Shown here: positions 38,424-47,108 of the stretch, in pieces
Position numbering within the stretch: position 1 is the first letter of the stretch
How the letters are laid out: the number at the start of each line of letters is the position of its first letter
DNA from: Rhizobium laguerreae
GTDB taxonomy: Bacteria > Pseudomonadota > Alphaproteobacteria > Rhizobiales > Rhizobiaceae
Reading direction: 5' to 3'
NCBI RefSeq assembly: GCF_002008165.1
Contig: NZ_MRDM01000013.1
Location: forward strand, 1-64,000
DNA: 64,000 nt
Translations under genes and position numbers: made by a program
Notes under the pieces: generated by a model
What the model was told of the DNA's origin: nothing
What the model saw: only the letters and a program-made list of their open reading frames with translations
Databases searched by the model: none

Positions 38424-38775
38424 GAAAAAAAGTCGTTACCTCGCCTCCACCCCGTAATCGGGCGTTGTCGAAGAGTCCGTGGTCATTCAATAGTTCATGA
38501 GTCGCATTACGCTGCAACGGCTGCTTTTTCAGCAACTTAAGGTAAGTGGTCGGCCTGTCGCCGGTTCACATTGGTTCAAGACGGCCACCTGGCGGATAGC
38601 TGTGCCCGCGGTTTCGTTCCTATCAAGAGCTGTACGCATGCCAAGCGCTATGCACCGCGGGGCCGGTGGCAATTGAGTAAGCGTGGGAGGGTCATGACGT
38701 CATCGAGCCCGCAGTCGGCCGCCGCCTGGCTGTTCGCGATTGTCGGTCTTTGTGAGAATGGGTCGGCGCAACCGT
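38424..38775. other. Intergenic region with a repeat-like element
   Basis: No gene is supported. At 38550-38590 the bases GCCGGTTCACATTGGTTCAA and GACGGCC partly resemble elements at 28975-29005 and 40401-40431 (see findings). Confidence 0.35.
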
Positions 38776-39879
38776 TCATGTTTGTTCCGCCAACAACCTG
38801 ATCCGGCTGTCGAACTCGCCACGGTCGACATAAAAGCCCTTGAGCAGCCGGTGACCTGTCATCGGATCGAAAGCGGTTCGGCCATGTAGGATCCGCCTGT
38901 TGTCGAAGACGACCATCTCTCCAGGCTTCATTTTGAATGTGATGATATTGGCCGGGTCACGCGTCTCCGCCATGAACCTCCGGTAGGCGGCATAGTAGTC
39001 GGCCATCACGGTGTCGGGTATATCGAAGCTGTCCATGAGATGGGCGCTGTAGCGGACATCGAAAACGCGGTCCCGCTCATCGACGCTGACCATCGGTCTG
39101 TGCACGCGAATATCATACTGGCGATCGTGGAAGCGGTACGGAATTGGTATCGACGTCAGCAGCCGAAACGCCTCGGCGTCCTTGCGGCGGACCTTCTCGG
39201 CAATCATGTAAGCGTCCGCGAACACGGACTCGCCGCCTTCCGCGCCGTTCCGCACACAGTGAAGGAACTGGTATCCCGGCGGCATTTCCTGGTTCGGAAG
39301 GTCGGTATGAAGGGGCAAGGCGTGCGAGGTGTACGCAAGATTGTTGGGATCGGGAATGGTCTCGACACGGAAAGTCAGGCCGAAATTCGTGCGCCTCAGA
39401 AACCCGATGCGTTCCCCGAGTGCCACGCCTGCTTCCTCGTTATCATCAAGTCCGGTGACCACCGAAAGACCGTGCCTCTTTGTGCTGCAAAGCCATTCAA
39501 AGAAGACGCGGTCCTCCGAGAGATCGTCGACGGACACTTTGGGAATCTGTAAGTCCGCTTCCCAGATCTCGGCGGCTATATCGGCGGGGTCGGCCGCGCG
39601 TACACCCGGGCGATGGTTGTAAAGCCAATCAGCGGCCAGTGTCGTTCTGTCGTTATCTCCTCGCCAATCGATGTGAACGGCGTCGCCATCGAGCGTGACC
39701 GCTTCGGCTGTCAGGTCGAGCGGCACGGACAGCAGATCGAACTGCCGTTCACCGGTCTGTGGGTGGAAGCCCTTTTGGTCGTTGTCACGCAGGAAAAGGT
39801 TTGGATAGAATGACGTGGTGCCGTCAATCCAATGCACGGCGATAACGCGTTCTCGCGCTTCTACACGTTCGATATTCAT
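38776..39879 (-). CDS. Gamma-butyrobetaine hydroxylase-like Fe(II)/2-oxoglutarate dioxygenase
   Basis: A 367-residue protein with an N-terminal DUF971-like domain (ERVIAVHWIDGTTSFYPNLF and LRDNDQKGFHPQTGERQFDL) and a TauD/TfdA dioxygenase domain. Iron ligands are H191 and D193 in ALPLHTDLPN and H332 in NRRILHGRTAF; the 2-oxoglutarate-binding Arg is probably in MTGHRLLKGFYVD. The pattern matches gamma-butyrobetaine dioxygenase, last step of carnitine synthesis. The N-terminal domain of that enzyme binds zinc through cysteines; those are replaced here (RDNDQKGFH), so the zinc site is probably lost. Stands alone. Confidence 0.85.
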   Translation of the reverse strand: MNIERVEARERVIAVHWIDGTTSFYPNLFLRDNDQKGFHPQTGERQFDLLSVPLDLTAEAVTLDGDAVHIDWRGDNDRTTLAADWLYNHRPGVRAADPADIAAEIWEADLQIPKVSVDDLSEDRVFFEWLCSTKRHGLSVVTGLDDNEEAGVALGERIGFLRRTNFGLTFRVETIPDPNNLAYTSHALPLHTDLPNQEMPPGYQFLHCVRNGAEGGESVFADAYMIAEKVRRKDAEAFRLLTSIPIPYRFHDRQYDIRVHRPMVSVDERDRVFDVRYSAHLMDSFDIPDTVMADYYAAYRRFMAETRDPANIITFKMKPGEMVVFDNRRILHGRTAFDPMTGHRLLKGFYVDRGEFDSRIRLLAEQT

Positions 39880-40641
39880 GAAATTTCTCCGTCGGTTTCA
39901 GGATCGCGTATGAACCCGAAATTCCGACGGCGGCGGCCACCAGCCCCCGCGCTTGACATATCCGTATGTGGACACAAGCAGCTTCATGGAACGATTGTTA
40001 ATCCTCCATGCGCGCGAGGACAATAGATTTTGCGCGATCGTCGTCTGACTCGGTCGAGGACACGATATTCGATTTTCAGCTAGGAGGCACGACCCCCGGT
40101 AAACGCGTCTATGAACTCAGCGAATGTCGGGGCCAGCACCTTAACGTCATTTTGCCAGGGACCGGCGAACGCAGGCGGTCTGACGGCTCTTTCGCCCAAC
40201 GTGGGAGGTTACGTTTGACGAATGTCCTGTCGACAGCGCTCTGCTGAGGCAGAGGGAACTAGGAGGGGCGGGGACAGCAAGCTCAGTCAAATCGACAAGG
40301 AGCCGTGCGCGTTGAAGTTGTTAAGATAGCTAGCACCCATCAGATTCATTACACTCGGAATCGGAACAATGATTCAAAACCTTGAAGTCATCGGTGACTG
40401 GGGCGCGGATTCGAATCCGTTCAGGACCGTAGACTTACCATCAATGCAATGCGTCGGAGAAGGCGATTTCGGAGGCCAGCGCAATTTGCCTGCATGAGAA
40501 AGTGGCCTCGCCTCGCCGAGACTTAAGCAGCCCTTCCTCCCTGCGTCGATTTGAACATCCAATATCTCGGTCCAACTCGCTCTCAATCACCTTTGGCCCC
40601 AATCGCCGCGGGCAGATCGGTTTCGATACGAAACAGATCTA
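39880..40641. other. Intergenic region, no supported gene
   Basis: Open frames here overlap, with no motif or ribosome site. The stretch at 40401-40431 contains the palindrome GGATTCGAATCC followed by GTTCAGGACCG, similar to the element at 28982-29005. Confidence 0.35.
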
Positions 40642-40824
40642 TCAGCCGGATCCCGGCGTGACCGTCTCTTCATCCCGCTCCGGCAATGTTCCGGCGCCTG
40701 GCGTTTTGCTCTCGTCGGTCAGATGATCTTGAGTATGTGGCCCGGCTTGAGGGTTCTTCTTTGCCTGGTTCAGCTCTTTGTCCGCCCCTTCGATAGCCAA
40801 CTGGGCCTTACTGTCCTCGTCCAC
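40642..40824 (-). CDS. Small acidic hypothetical protein
   Basis: A 60-residue, very hydrophilic protein with a GTG start at 40822-40824 and a good ribosome site, AAAGGAG six bases upstream. The sequence DEDSKAQLAIEGADKELNQA continues into a Pro/Gly/Thr-rich tail. It is likely disordered. No family known; divergent from htpG by 300 bases. Confidence 0.6.
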   Translation of the reverse strand: MDEDSKAQLAIEGADKELNQAKKNPQAGPHTQDHLTDESKTPGAGTLPERDEETVTPGSG

Positions 40825-41128
40825 ACGCGGCTCCTTTCATGTTTGCTCGGTCATTGGGCTCATTACGGCATTAACAAAGGAGCTGGCTGCGAGTTCCCAT
40901 GATGACTCGGTTGATGAAGGCAACGGCGATGTGTCGGAACACTGTACCGCCACAGTGAAAGGCTACCGCCTTCTGGATCCCGCATTGGCCAGGCAGTTCT
41001 CGAAGAGACGTTGCGAGGATTGGCCGGCTCGTGTCTCCATTACGATCAGGGCTGTTCCCACCTTGATTTTTCAAACCTGTTTCGCCATTTGATCGGCGCT
41101 AATTCGCTTTCCTGGAGAACCCGAGCAC
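40825..41128. other. htpG upstream region
   Basis: Three hundred bases between a divergent small gene and htpG. A heat-shock promoter is expected here; none was resolved with confidence. No CIRCE was seen. Confidence 0.4.
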
Positions 41129-43018
41129 ATGACAAAGACTGCAGAACAGACCGCTGAAAGCCACGTCTTTGAGGCCGACGTTGCCCGCCTTCTGCACATG
41201 ATGGTCCACTCCGTTTATTCGGATAGGGATGTGTTTCTGCGTGAGCTGATTTCGAATGCGGCCGATGCCTGCGAGAAACTTCGATATGAGGCGATCGAGA
41301 CACCGTCACTCCTTGGTGCTGATGCCGAAAACCGGATCACGCTGACGCTGGACGAAGAAAGCCGGCAGCTTGTCGTCGAAGACAATGGCATCGGAATGGG
41401 CCGCGACGAAATGATCGAGGCGCTGGGAACGATCGCGAGATCGGGAACTCGAGCGTTCATGGAGGGAATCGAAGCGAGCAAAGCCGCTGAAGGAGCTCAA
41501 CTGATCGGGCAGTTCGGGGTCGGCTTCTATTCCTGTTTCATGGTGGCGGAACGTGTCGATGTGGTCTCCCGTCGAGCCGGAACGCAGGAAGCCTGGACAT
41601 GGACTTCGGACGGCAAGGGAAGCTACAGCGTCAGCCCGGCAACCAGCCTCACTGAAGCTCCATCCCGTGGAACACGTATTGTCTTGCATCTGATGGAGGA
41701 CGCTAAGCAATATACGGCCCGCTGGACCGTCGAACGCATCGTCAAGGAACAATCCGGCCACGTGCCGGTTGCGATCCGCCTTGTTGAGAAACCGGGCAAA
41801 GAGCCAGTTCAGATAACGGACGGCACCGCACTATGGACGAAGCCGAAGAGCGATGTCAGCAAGGAAGAGTATACGGACTTCTATCGTGGCGTCTCCGGCC
41901 AGTACGACGAACCGGCGCTGACCGTACATTTCCGTGCTGAAGGCCGGCAGGAATATACGGCTTTGGCGTTCATACCCGGAACGCAGCCTTTCGATATGTT
42001 CGATCCCGAACGCAAAGGCAGGATGAAGCTTTACGTCAAGCGGGTGTTCATCACCGATGATGCGGATCTGCTGCCGAGATACCTGCGCTTTGTTCGTGGG
42101 TTGGTCGATACCGCCGATCTGCCGCTCAACGTTTCTCGTGAGATGATCCAGGAAAGCCCGATCCTGACGGCGATCCGCAAAGGCATCACCAGCAGGATCG
42201 TCACCGCGATAGAGAAACTGGCTGAAAGTGACGCCGAGGCCTTCCTCAAATTTTGGGAAAACTTTGGACCAGTCCTCAAGGAAGGCATCTACGAAGATTT
42301 CGAGCGACGCGCCCAGCTCTTGACGCTTGCTCGGTTTCGGACGTCCGCATCGAACGAAGGCTACCGTTCACTTGCCGACTACGTCAAAGATGCCAAGGAA
42401 GGCCAGAACGCCGTCTACTATCTGGCGGGCGGGAGCCTGGATCAGCTTAAGGCATCACCACAGCTCGAAGGGTTCCGGGCGCGCGGCATCGAAGTGCTGC
42501 TTTTGGCGGACTCCATCGATAGCTTCTGGACGATGAATGCTCCAGACTATGAAGGCAGGGCGTTCAAGTCGATCACGCAAGGTGCCGCGGATCTGGCACA
42601 GTTTGCAAAGCTTGATGGCCAGACAATGCAGGAGGGGGTTAACGACAGCGCAGCAACCTTCCTTGCATTCGCCAAGGAAAAACTTGCCGACCAGATTGCC
42701 GATGTCCGGGCTTCCGACCGTCTGACGGAGAGTGCGGTCTGCCTCGTGGCGCCCGAAGACGGCTATGACAGGCAAATGGAAAAAATCCTGCGAAACGCCG
42801 GTCGTCTTCAAGACGCGGCCAAGCCGATCCTGGAGATCAATTTGCTGCACCCCTTGATCAAAGCGATTGCGAGCGTCGAGGGTGATGCCCCCTACCAGGA
42901 GGACGCCGCCTTCTTATTGCTCGACCAGGCGCGCATTCTGGATGGCGATCGGCCAGCAGATCCCCGCCGATTTGCCGAGCGGCTTGCACGGGTCTTTCAG
43001 AGGTCGGTGCAGTCGTAG
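41129..43018 (+). CDS. htpG: Molecular chaperone HtpG (Hsp90)
   Basis: A 629-residue bacterial Hsp90. The N-terminal ATPase has YSDRDVFLRELISNAADACE, VVEDNGIGMGRDEMIEALGT and QFGVGFYSCFMVAERVDVVS; the middle domain contains LYVKRVFITDDADLLPRYLR, then FVRGLVDTADLPLNVSREMI; the dimerisation domain ends in LARVFQRSVQS. It lacks the eukaryotic MEEVD tail, as expected. Acts in the cytoplasm with DnaK. A TGGAGAAC precedes ATG by ten bases or so. Confidence 0.97.
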   Translation: MTKTAEQTAESHVFEADVARLLHMMVHSVYSDRDVFLRELISNAADACEKLRYEAIETPSLLGADAENRITLTLDEESRQLVVEDNGIGMGRDEMIEALGTIARSGTRAFMEGIEASKAAEGAQLIGQFGVGFYSCFMVAERVDVVSRRAGTQEAWTWTSDGKGSYSVSPATSLTEAPSRGTRIVLHLMEDAKQYTARWTVERIVKEQSGHVPVAIRLVEKPGKEPVQITDGTALWTKPKSDVSKEEYTDFYRGVSGQYDEPALTVHFRAEGRQEYTALAFIPGTQPFDMFDPERKGRMKLYVKRVFITDDADLLPRYLRFVRGLVDTADLPLNVSREMIQESPILTAIRKGITSRIVTAIEKLAESDAEAFLKFWENFGPVLKEGIYEDFERRAQLLTLARFRTSASNEGYRSLADYVKDAKEGQNAVYYLAGGSLDQLKASPQLEGFRARGIEVLLLADSIDSFWTMNAPDYEGRAFKSITQGAADLAQFAKLDGQTMQEGVNDSAATFLAFAKEKLADQIADVRASDRLTESAVCLVAPEDGYDRQMEKILRNAGRLQDAAKPILEINLLHPLIKAIASVEGDAPYQEDAAFLLLDQARILDGDRPADPRRFAERLARVFQRSVQS

Positions 43019-43263
43019 CAACAAGGAGACGTGCGGTGGTCAGGTCCGGCCTCCACCCACGCTCCTCCATGTTCCTGGCTCACCGCCCTCGGCGCCGACG
43101 TTCACTTGTCTTGGTATGGCCTTGCGCGTTCTGGACATTTGTGTCTTGACCGTTTCGGCTGCCGCCATCGCAGAACCGCGGAGGGAACCGACACTACCGA
43201 TTTACTGTCCTTGCGATGGCAGCCTTGGGCGAAATGGCGTGATGCGCGGGCTCCGTTACAACA

Positions 43264-43506
43264 ATGACTACGTGCGGCACGCGAGAAAAGAGCGTTGCGG
43301 CACTGTCGCGAGAACTCGAGAACCTGTCGTTTACCGGGGACTGACCCGCCGTCGTCTTCATTAATCCGGAACACGTTGTTGCCGTGCGAGCATTCGAGAC
43401 CAGCACTGACATCCATGTTGCTGCGCCTCAGAAGGATGGGGCGCCGAGTTATTATCCGGTGAGAGAGGCGATTGAGGAAGTCGTTAAGCTGCTAACGGGT
43501 CAGTAA
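43264..43506 (+). pseudogene. Small gene interrupted by one in-frame TGA
   Basis: From ATG 43264 one frame runs for 80 codons with a single TGA at codon 27 (43342-43344). Upstream it reads VAALSRELENLSFTGD, downstream PAVVFINPEHVVAVRAFETS and PVREAIEEVVKLLTGQ, a smooth small-protein sequence like the other short unknown proteins here. It is most simply a gene killed by a nonsense mutation; the second part has no ATG of its own in a good place. Confidence 0.5.
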
Positions 43507-43550
43507 TGCCGAGCGGCGGAACTTCCAAACTTCATCTATGTTGTATGGGC

Positions 43551-43676
43551 ATGAGCAACACAGAGCAAAAAGCCACCAAAGGCATGGTCAAACTCGTGCT
43601 GACTATCGTCGTCGTCGCGGTAATCATAGCGGTGGCGTATTTGGCTTTCTTCACCGCCGGGACAAGCCTAGGCTGA
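43551..43676 (+). CDS. Single-span small membrane protein
   Basis: A 41-residue frame, MSNTEQKATKGMVKLVLTIV with the rest VVAVIIAVAYLAFFTAGTSLG, giving one strongly hydrophobic segment after a charged N-terminus. An ATG two codons earlier (43545) is also possible. No clear ribosome site, so confidence is moderate. The composition is that of small rhizobial membrane proteins of unknown function. Confidence 0.45.
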   Translation: MSNTEQKATKGMVKLVLTIVVVAVIIAVAYLAFFTAGTSLG

Positions 43677-43775
43677 ACTGGCGCAGTGCACCGACACTGC
43701 GAAAGCGGCCAGCAACAGCAGTAGCTCGCCCGGCACCGGCCGAAATTTGCTTTGCCTCCGACTGGAGCAGGCGAG

Positions 43776-44021
43776 ATGAGCGATAACTTCAGCGCAAAAG
43801 AGACCTTGGCCATATATGGCGAGTGTGCAACCACGATCACATTCGTCAGAGATAGCTTTCTCACTGAGGAAAAGACGTTTCCGACAATGCAAGATGCAAT
43901 TGATTATCTTCAGGCATTGGACGCTACCCCACTCGGGGTAGTTCTCCACATCCGCGTCCACGGGCGCAACATTCCATTCGACCGCGACAATGTAGCGAAG
44001 CTGATGCGGGAGCTTTTGTAG
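43776..44021 (+). CDS. Conserved small hypothetical protein
   Basis: An 81-residue protein from ATG 43776, with GGAG eight bases upstream. It reads SDNFSAKETLAIYGECATTI, TEEKTFPTMQDAIDYLQALD and LHIRVHGRNIPFDRDNVAKL, suggesting a small alpha/beta fold with an ending helix. No function known. It is upstream of and convergent with Crp/Fnr copy 3. Confidence 0.65.
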   Translation: MSDNFSAKETLAIYGECATTITFVRDSFLTEEKTFPTMQDAIDYLQALDATPLGVVLHIRVHGRNIPFDRDNVAKLMRELL

Positions 44022-44325
44022 AGCCGGCGTTATTGCGGTAGGACAAGACCTGGGCGGCTGGGCTGGCAACTCTTTCCCTGCTTTAGCAGTTGAAACTGAG
44101 TTCTGTTCCCACGCGCTCTTTTTCGTGCGGTCCTCCGCTCGGAAGAGGAATGCATAACCCTGCCAACCAGTAACGCCGAAATCGCGAGGGCGGAAACATA
44201 CTCACCGATGTCGGGTAAACTTTAGACTACATTCGGCGACAGCGGACGCAGAACCCGCAAGATCCGTCGTTTTTGTTCACGGAGGCTTTGTGGACAGTCC
44301 TGGCTGGGAAGTGGTCTACTCGACG
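44022..44325. other. Intergenic region, no supported gene
   Basis: Three hundred bases between convergent genes with nothing recognised. Confidence 0.35.
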
Positions 44326-45051
44326 TCAAGTGCGTCTGATCGGAAACCCTATGTGCCGTTCATATTCCAGCTCGGGAACGCCGTAGGAGCCGCCTGCCAT
44401 CTCCTCCAGCTTCGGTCTGTCCAGGATCCGTATATTCCCACGCTTGGCGCTGATGGCTCGCACACCCTCAACGATGTGAATTTCATTGGTAACCCCCGCA
44501 CGTCGGACGCCAAGCATGAGCGAGAGGAACTGGTGGGTAAGAGGCAGATCAGCGGTCCGCAGCCGGTCGTGGCACATCAACAGCCATCGTGCCAGCCGTT
44601 CAGACATGTTGTAGCGGGCATTGGCAAGAGCGGAATGGGCAAGCTGCAAGTCGCAGCAATGCACATATCTGAGAAGCAGGTCGTTGGCCGAAGGAACCCG
44701 TTGCGCCATTGAAAGAAGTGCGGATACCGGCACCGAAATCCCATGCCCCTCGACCTGCATGAAGGTCCTGTTCGGCGTTTGGTCGACCTTCTGCAGCACA
44801 TGAGCCCCTGCCATGCCTTCATATCCGACATGCCCGACTTCCACGGATTCATCATCGGAGTTGGTGGCTACAATCGATGCTAGGCCGCTCTCGAGGAAGT
44901 AGACGGTCCCACTTGGCACACCCGGAGAGATCAGTTCGAACTTTACCGGAAGCGCGAGCGGCTGCATCGTCTCCCGCAGCAGATCGAATGCTTCGGGCGC
45001 AAGCGCTCTCAGAAGAAGGTTTTGAATGTTTGACTGCGAAAAGTCGGACAT
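44326..45051 (-). CDS. Crp/Fnr-family regulator, copy 3
   Basis: A 241-residue near-duplicate of copy 1 (21762-22487): SDFSQSNIQNLLLRALAPEA at the start, LLLRYVHCCDLQLAHSALAN in the dimer helix and LTHQFLSLMLGVRRAGVTNE in the winged helix. Differences are spread along the length and mostly conservative, which argues that both copies are under selection. It follows a DUF6894 gene on the same strand, as copy 1 does. Confidence 0.9.
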   Translation of the reverse strand: MSDFSQSNIQNLLLRALAPEAFDLLRETMQPLALPVKFELISPGVPSGTVYFLESGLASIVATNSDDESVEVGHVGYEGMAGAHVLQKVDQTPNRTFMQVEGHGISVPVSALLSMAQRVPSANDLLLRYVHCCDLQLAHSALANARYNMSERLARWLLMCHDRLRTADLPLTHQFLSLMLGVRRAGVTNEIHIVEGVRAISAKRGNIRILDRPKLEEMAGGSYGVPELEYERHIGFPIRRT

Positions 45052-45117
45052 GGCTAAGCCTCCGGCGGGATTGCCCCAGATCTGATGTCGAATGGCGAAG
45101 CGTCAGCAATGCTTAAT

Positions 45118-45447
45118 TTATGTGGCAGAACGCGTCTTCAGGCCAAGAGGGGCCATGCCTTCTGTGCGGTTTTGACAATTCTGCGATGCGCCGGTCGCAG
45201 CGAGAATCACATGATCCACGATCTGGACGGCGGCCGTGAAGGAAAGAACGATGACGGTGAAGCCGCGCTCGTCGGTGACGTTCATCAGCCATGCCGAGAC
45301 GTCAGCATCTTTCAACAGAGCGCCCTTCAACCGCTCCGCTACCGTCTCTACAGCCTCGCGGCGGACGCTCTGGAGGTCGAAATGCTCCGAGCCCACCGTA
45401 TCCGGAATGGAGATGCCGTCATGTACGTTGAAAAAGTAGCGAGCCAT
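45118..45447 (-). CDS. DUF6894 family small protein, copy 4
   Basis: From ATG 45445-45447 (CAGGAG eight bases upstream) the protein reads MARYFFNVHDGISIPDTVGS and then as copy 1 through ERGFTVIVLSFTAAVQIVDH. Beyond that the reading continues about 30 residues further than in copy 1, probably because an indel removed the usual stop, giving 109 residues. Partner of Crp/Fnr copy 3. Confidence 0.82.
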   Translation of the reverse strand: MARYFFNVHDGISIPDTVGSEHFDLQSVRREAVETVAERLKGALLKDADVSAWLMNVTDERGFTVIVLSFTAAVQIVDHVILAATGASQNCQNRTEGMAPLGLKTRSAT

Positions 45448-45638
45448 ATCTGTTGCTCCTGTACAGGCAAGAGCAACGAGTATCTCCCAGCCATCCGCGC
45501 CTGGGTCGATGGCGGATGATGTCCCATCATCGCATGTAATCACGTTCTTAAGAAGGCACCTGACGCGATTGTCGCGGCGCCTGTGTGCGATTGATGGGTT
45601 CCAGGACCGGGGCGCATGCTAGACATGTCGGGAATCGG

Positions 45639-45940
45639 CTCTAAATTTTTTGCTGCGGTTCGGGGCCGCCACCTTTGGAGTCTAGGATGTTCGTGAAGTT
45701 GACCGACGGCACGATTACGCGCTGGATCAACATGGATGCCGTGATCCAGATGCGGTTCGATGAAGACAAACACCAGACGGAATTATTCTTGCTCAGAGAG
45801 AACGCTAGACTGGTTTTTTGTCGATCAGTCTCCTGAAGAAATCCGAAAGTTAATGGAGGTCGAACTCGAACGGCTATCCCAAATCACAAGCTGGAGCATG
45901 GGGGGACCGAATGGCCGCAGACGATGAGCCGTTTACCATC
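45639..45940 (+). repeat. Direct repeat of 28574-28880
   Basis: A segment of about 300 bases, beginning CTAAATTTTTTGCTGCGGTT and running through the small-gene copy to GCCGCAGACGATGAGCCGTT, matches the one at 28574-28880 with scattered substitutions and one inserted T. Same orientation in both places. Confidence 0.75.
45687..45893 (+). pseudogene. Frameshifted copy of the 28620-28826 small gene
   Basis: MFVKLTDGTITRWINMDAVI and the following residues match the intact copy, but a run of six T instead of five near 45813-45818 shifts the frame, and the acidic tail (VDQSPEEIRKLMEVELERL) is read only in another frame. The truncated product would end soon after. Confidence 0.7.
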
Positions 45941-46009
45941 GCAGGCCTGATGCGGGCGTTGGAGGCCGCCCAACGCACAGGAGACAATATGCTTGGGGTT
46001 AGCAAGTAA

Positions 46010-46216
46010 TCGCTGGGCGGCCTAGGCAATAATACTCATTATAGCTGTGACCTGAAGCCACTTTGTCCTTCAGAGCGAAATCGTACGATATTTGCTTAAT
46101 TTTCGATCAGGACTGTGGAGAGAAAGTATTATTTATTGCTCATATCGGAGGCTTATGCAAAGTAGTTTTAGAAACGCCACAAGGCGTTCTTGCCTAGAAA
46201 TCACCCCGTACCTTAG
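46010..46216 (+). ncRNA. Possible small RNA ending at the 46217 terminator
   Basis: There is no coding sequence here, yet a factor-independent terminator follows. A TATTAT box at about 46127 and a hairpin AACGCC/GGCGTT at 46173-46188 fit a short transcript of about 100 bases. This is inference from structure; no RNA family was recognised. Confidence 0.35.
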
Positions 46217-46238
46217 CCCCGCTTTTGCGGGGATTTTC
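46217..46238 (+). terminator. Rho-independent terminator
   Basis: Stem CCCCGC/GCGGGG (46217-46222 with 46227-46232), TTTT loop, then ATTTTCTT. Confidence 0.65.
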
Positions 46239-46287
46239 TTCCCTCGTCACGTTTAAGCTCTGGAAGATCAGTACAAAAGCGCACCGG

Positions 46288-46309
46288 GAACCTGGCCGGT
46301 TCTTTTTTT
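46288..46309 (+). terminator. Rho-independent terminator
   Basis: Stem GAACC/GGTTC (46288-46292 with 46298-46302) followed by seven T. No gene precedes it. Confidence 0.55.
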
Positions 46310-46358
46310 ATTATGTCGGAAGGACGCAACGGTGTTCCTCTTGTGCGACCCCTGACTT

Positions 46359-46381
46359 GCCCCGCCTCGGCGGGGCTCTTT
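46359..46381 (+). terminator. Rho-independent terminator
   Basis: Stem GCCCCGCC/GGCGGGGC (46359-46366 with 46369-46376) then TCTTT. Third in a row without coding sequence between. Confidence 0.65.
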
Positions 46382-46766
46382 CTCGGAAAACACGGGCAGA
46401 AATCGGTCACCCTCGGCGTCTCCCTCATCCGAGGTGCGCACGTCTGGACAAACCGACCTCCGAAACACGCTAGTGCAATGTCACGCGTTCCGGCTCGGGC
46501 GATGGAGATCCCCGTCCGCACCGGGGCAATCGATACCAGTTCATCGAGGGCGATGAACGTGTTTCGTTGATCGCGCGGTTTTGCCGTCGCCACTGAAAGC
46601 TAGCCCGGAGGTCTCAGAAGCCACACGCCGGACAGCCCCGACGTCCGTCACCAGGGAATGCTCGGTCTTCACCAGCGGTGTCGGAACTTTTCCGGCTTCG
46701 ATGCGTTTGGCAGCCGGATCCGAAGGCCTAGCCTTTCGATGATCCCCTTTCCATGTACGCTCACTA

Positions 46767-46796
46767 GCCCCGCAGGTTCAAACGCGGGGCTCTTTT
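46767..46796 (+). terminator. Rho-independent terminator
   Basis: Stem GCCCCGC/GCGGGGC (46767-46773 with 46784-46790), ten-base loop, then TCTTTTT. The 380 bases before it contain no supported gene. Confidence 0.7.
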
Positions 46797-47045
46797 TGAC
46801 AGCCTGGTTGGCTGGCGATATCTAGCGCCCGTTCGCCGCCCCTCCGTGACCGTCGGGGCGATGGTTTCTGCGAAAGTCAAAGTAGTACCGCTCACCTCCT
46901 GTCCGATAGCATTTACCGATTTCACGCCGGCCGAATAGCACGCCGATCTCATTTTTTCATTCTTAGTGCCCGGCCCCTCTTGAACCGCTAATAGCCTGAA
47001 TTAAATGATTTATGCTGGTAGCCCAATTGGGACCGGCAAAGTCCA
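46797..47045. other. Promoter region of the heat-shock operon
   Basis: No gene is supported. The promoter for the hsp20 transcript must lie here; a TTGAACC at about 46981 and downstream AT-rich bases are candidates for an RpoH-type -35 region, but this is weak. Confidence 0.35.
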
Positions 47046-47106
47046 GGAGACGCCGGGTCGCTCTTGGCGTCTCCTTGTATCCATGTTGCTTCAAAGGAGG
47101 ATATGG
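47046..47106 (+). promoter_or_regulatory. ROSE-type RNA thermometer
   Basis: Two hairpins in the 5' leader of the first hsp20 gene: a perfect nine-base-pair stem GGAGACGCC/GGCGTCTCC (47046-47054 with 47066-47074), then CCATGTTGCTTC (47081-47092) pairing over a short loop with GAGGATATGG (47097-47106). In the second the TTGCT sequence faces the AGGAGG ribosome site, the hallmark of ROSE elements that hide the ribosome site at normal temperature and melt on heat shock. Confidence 0.8.
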
Positions 47107-47108
47107 CT

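Noticed and set aside
43342..43344. TGA read as selenocysteine
   Set aside because: No selenocysteine-insertion hairpin was recognised and the family shows no reason for a redox residue there; a nonsense mutation is simpler.
46213..46593. 126-codon minus-strand frame
   Set aside because: It covers several terminator hairpins and has no motif; better explained as non-coding.
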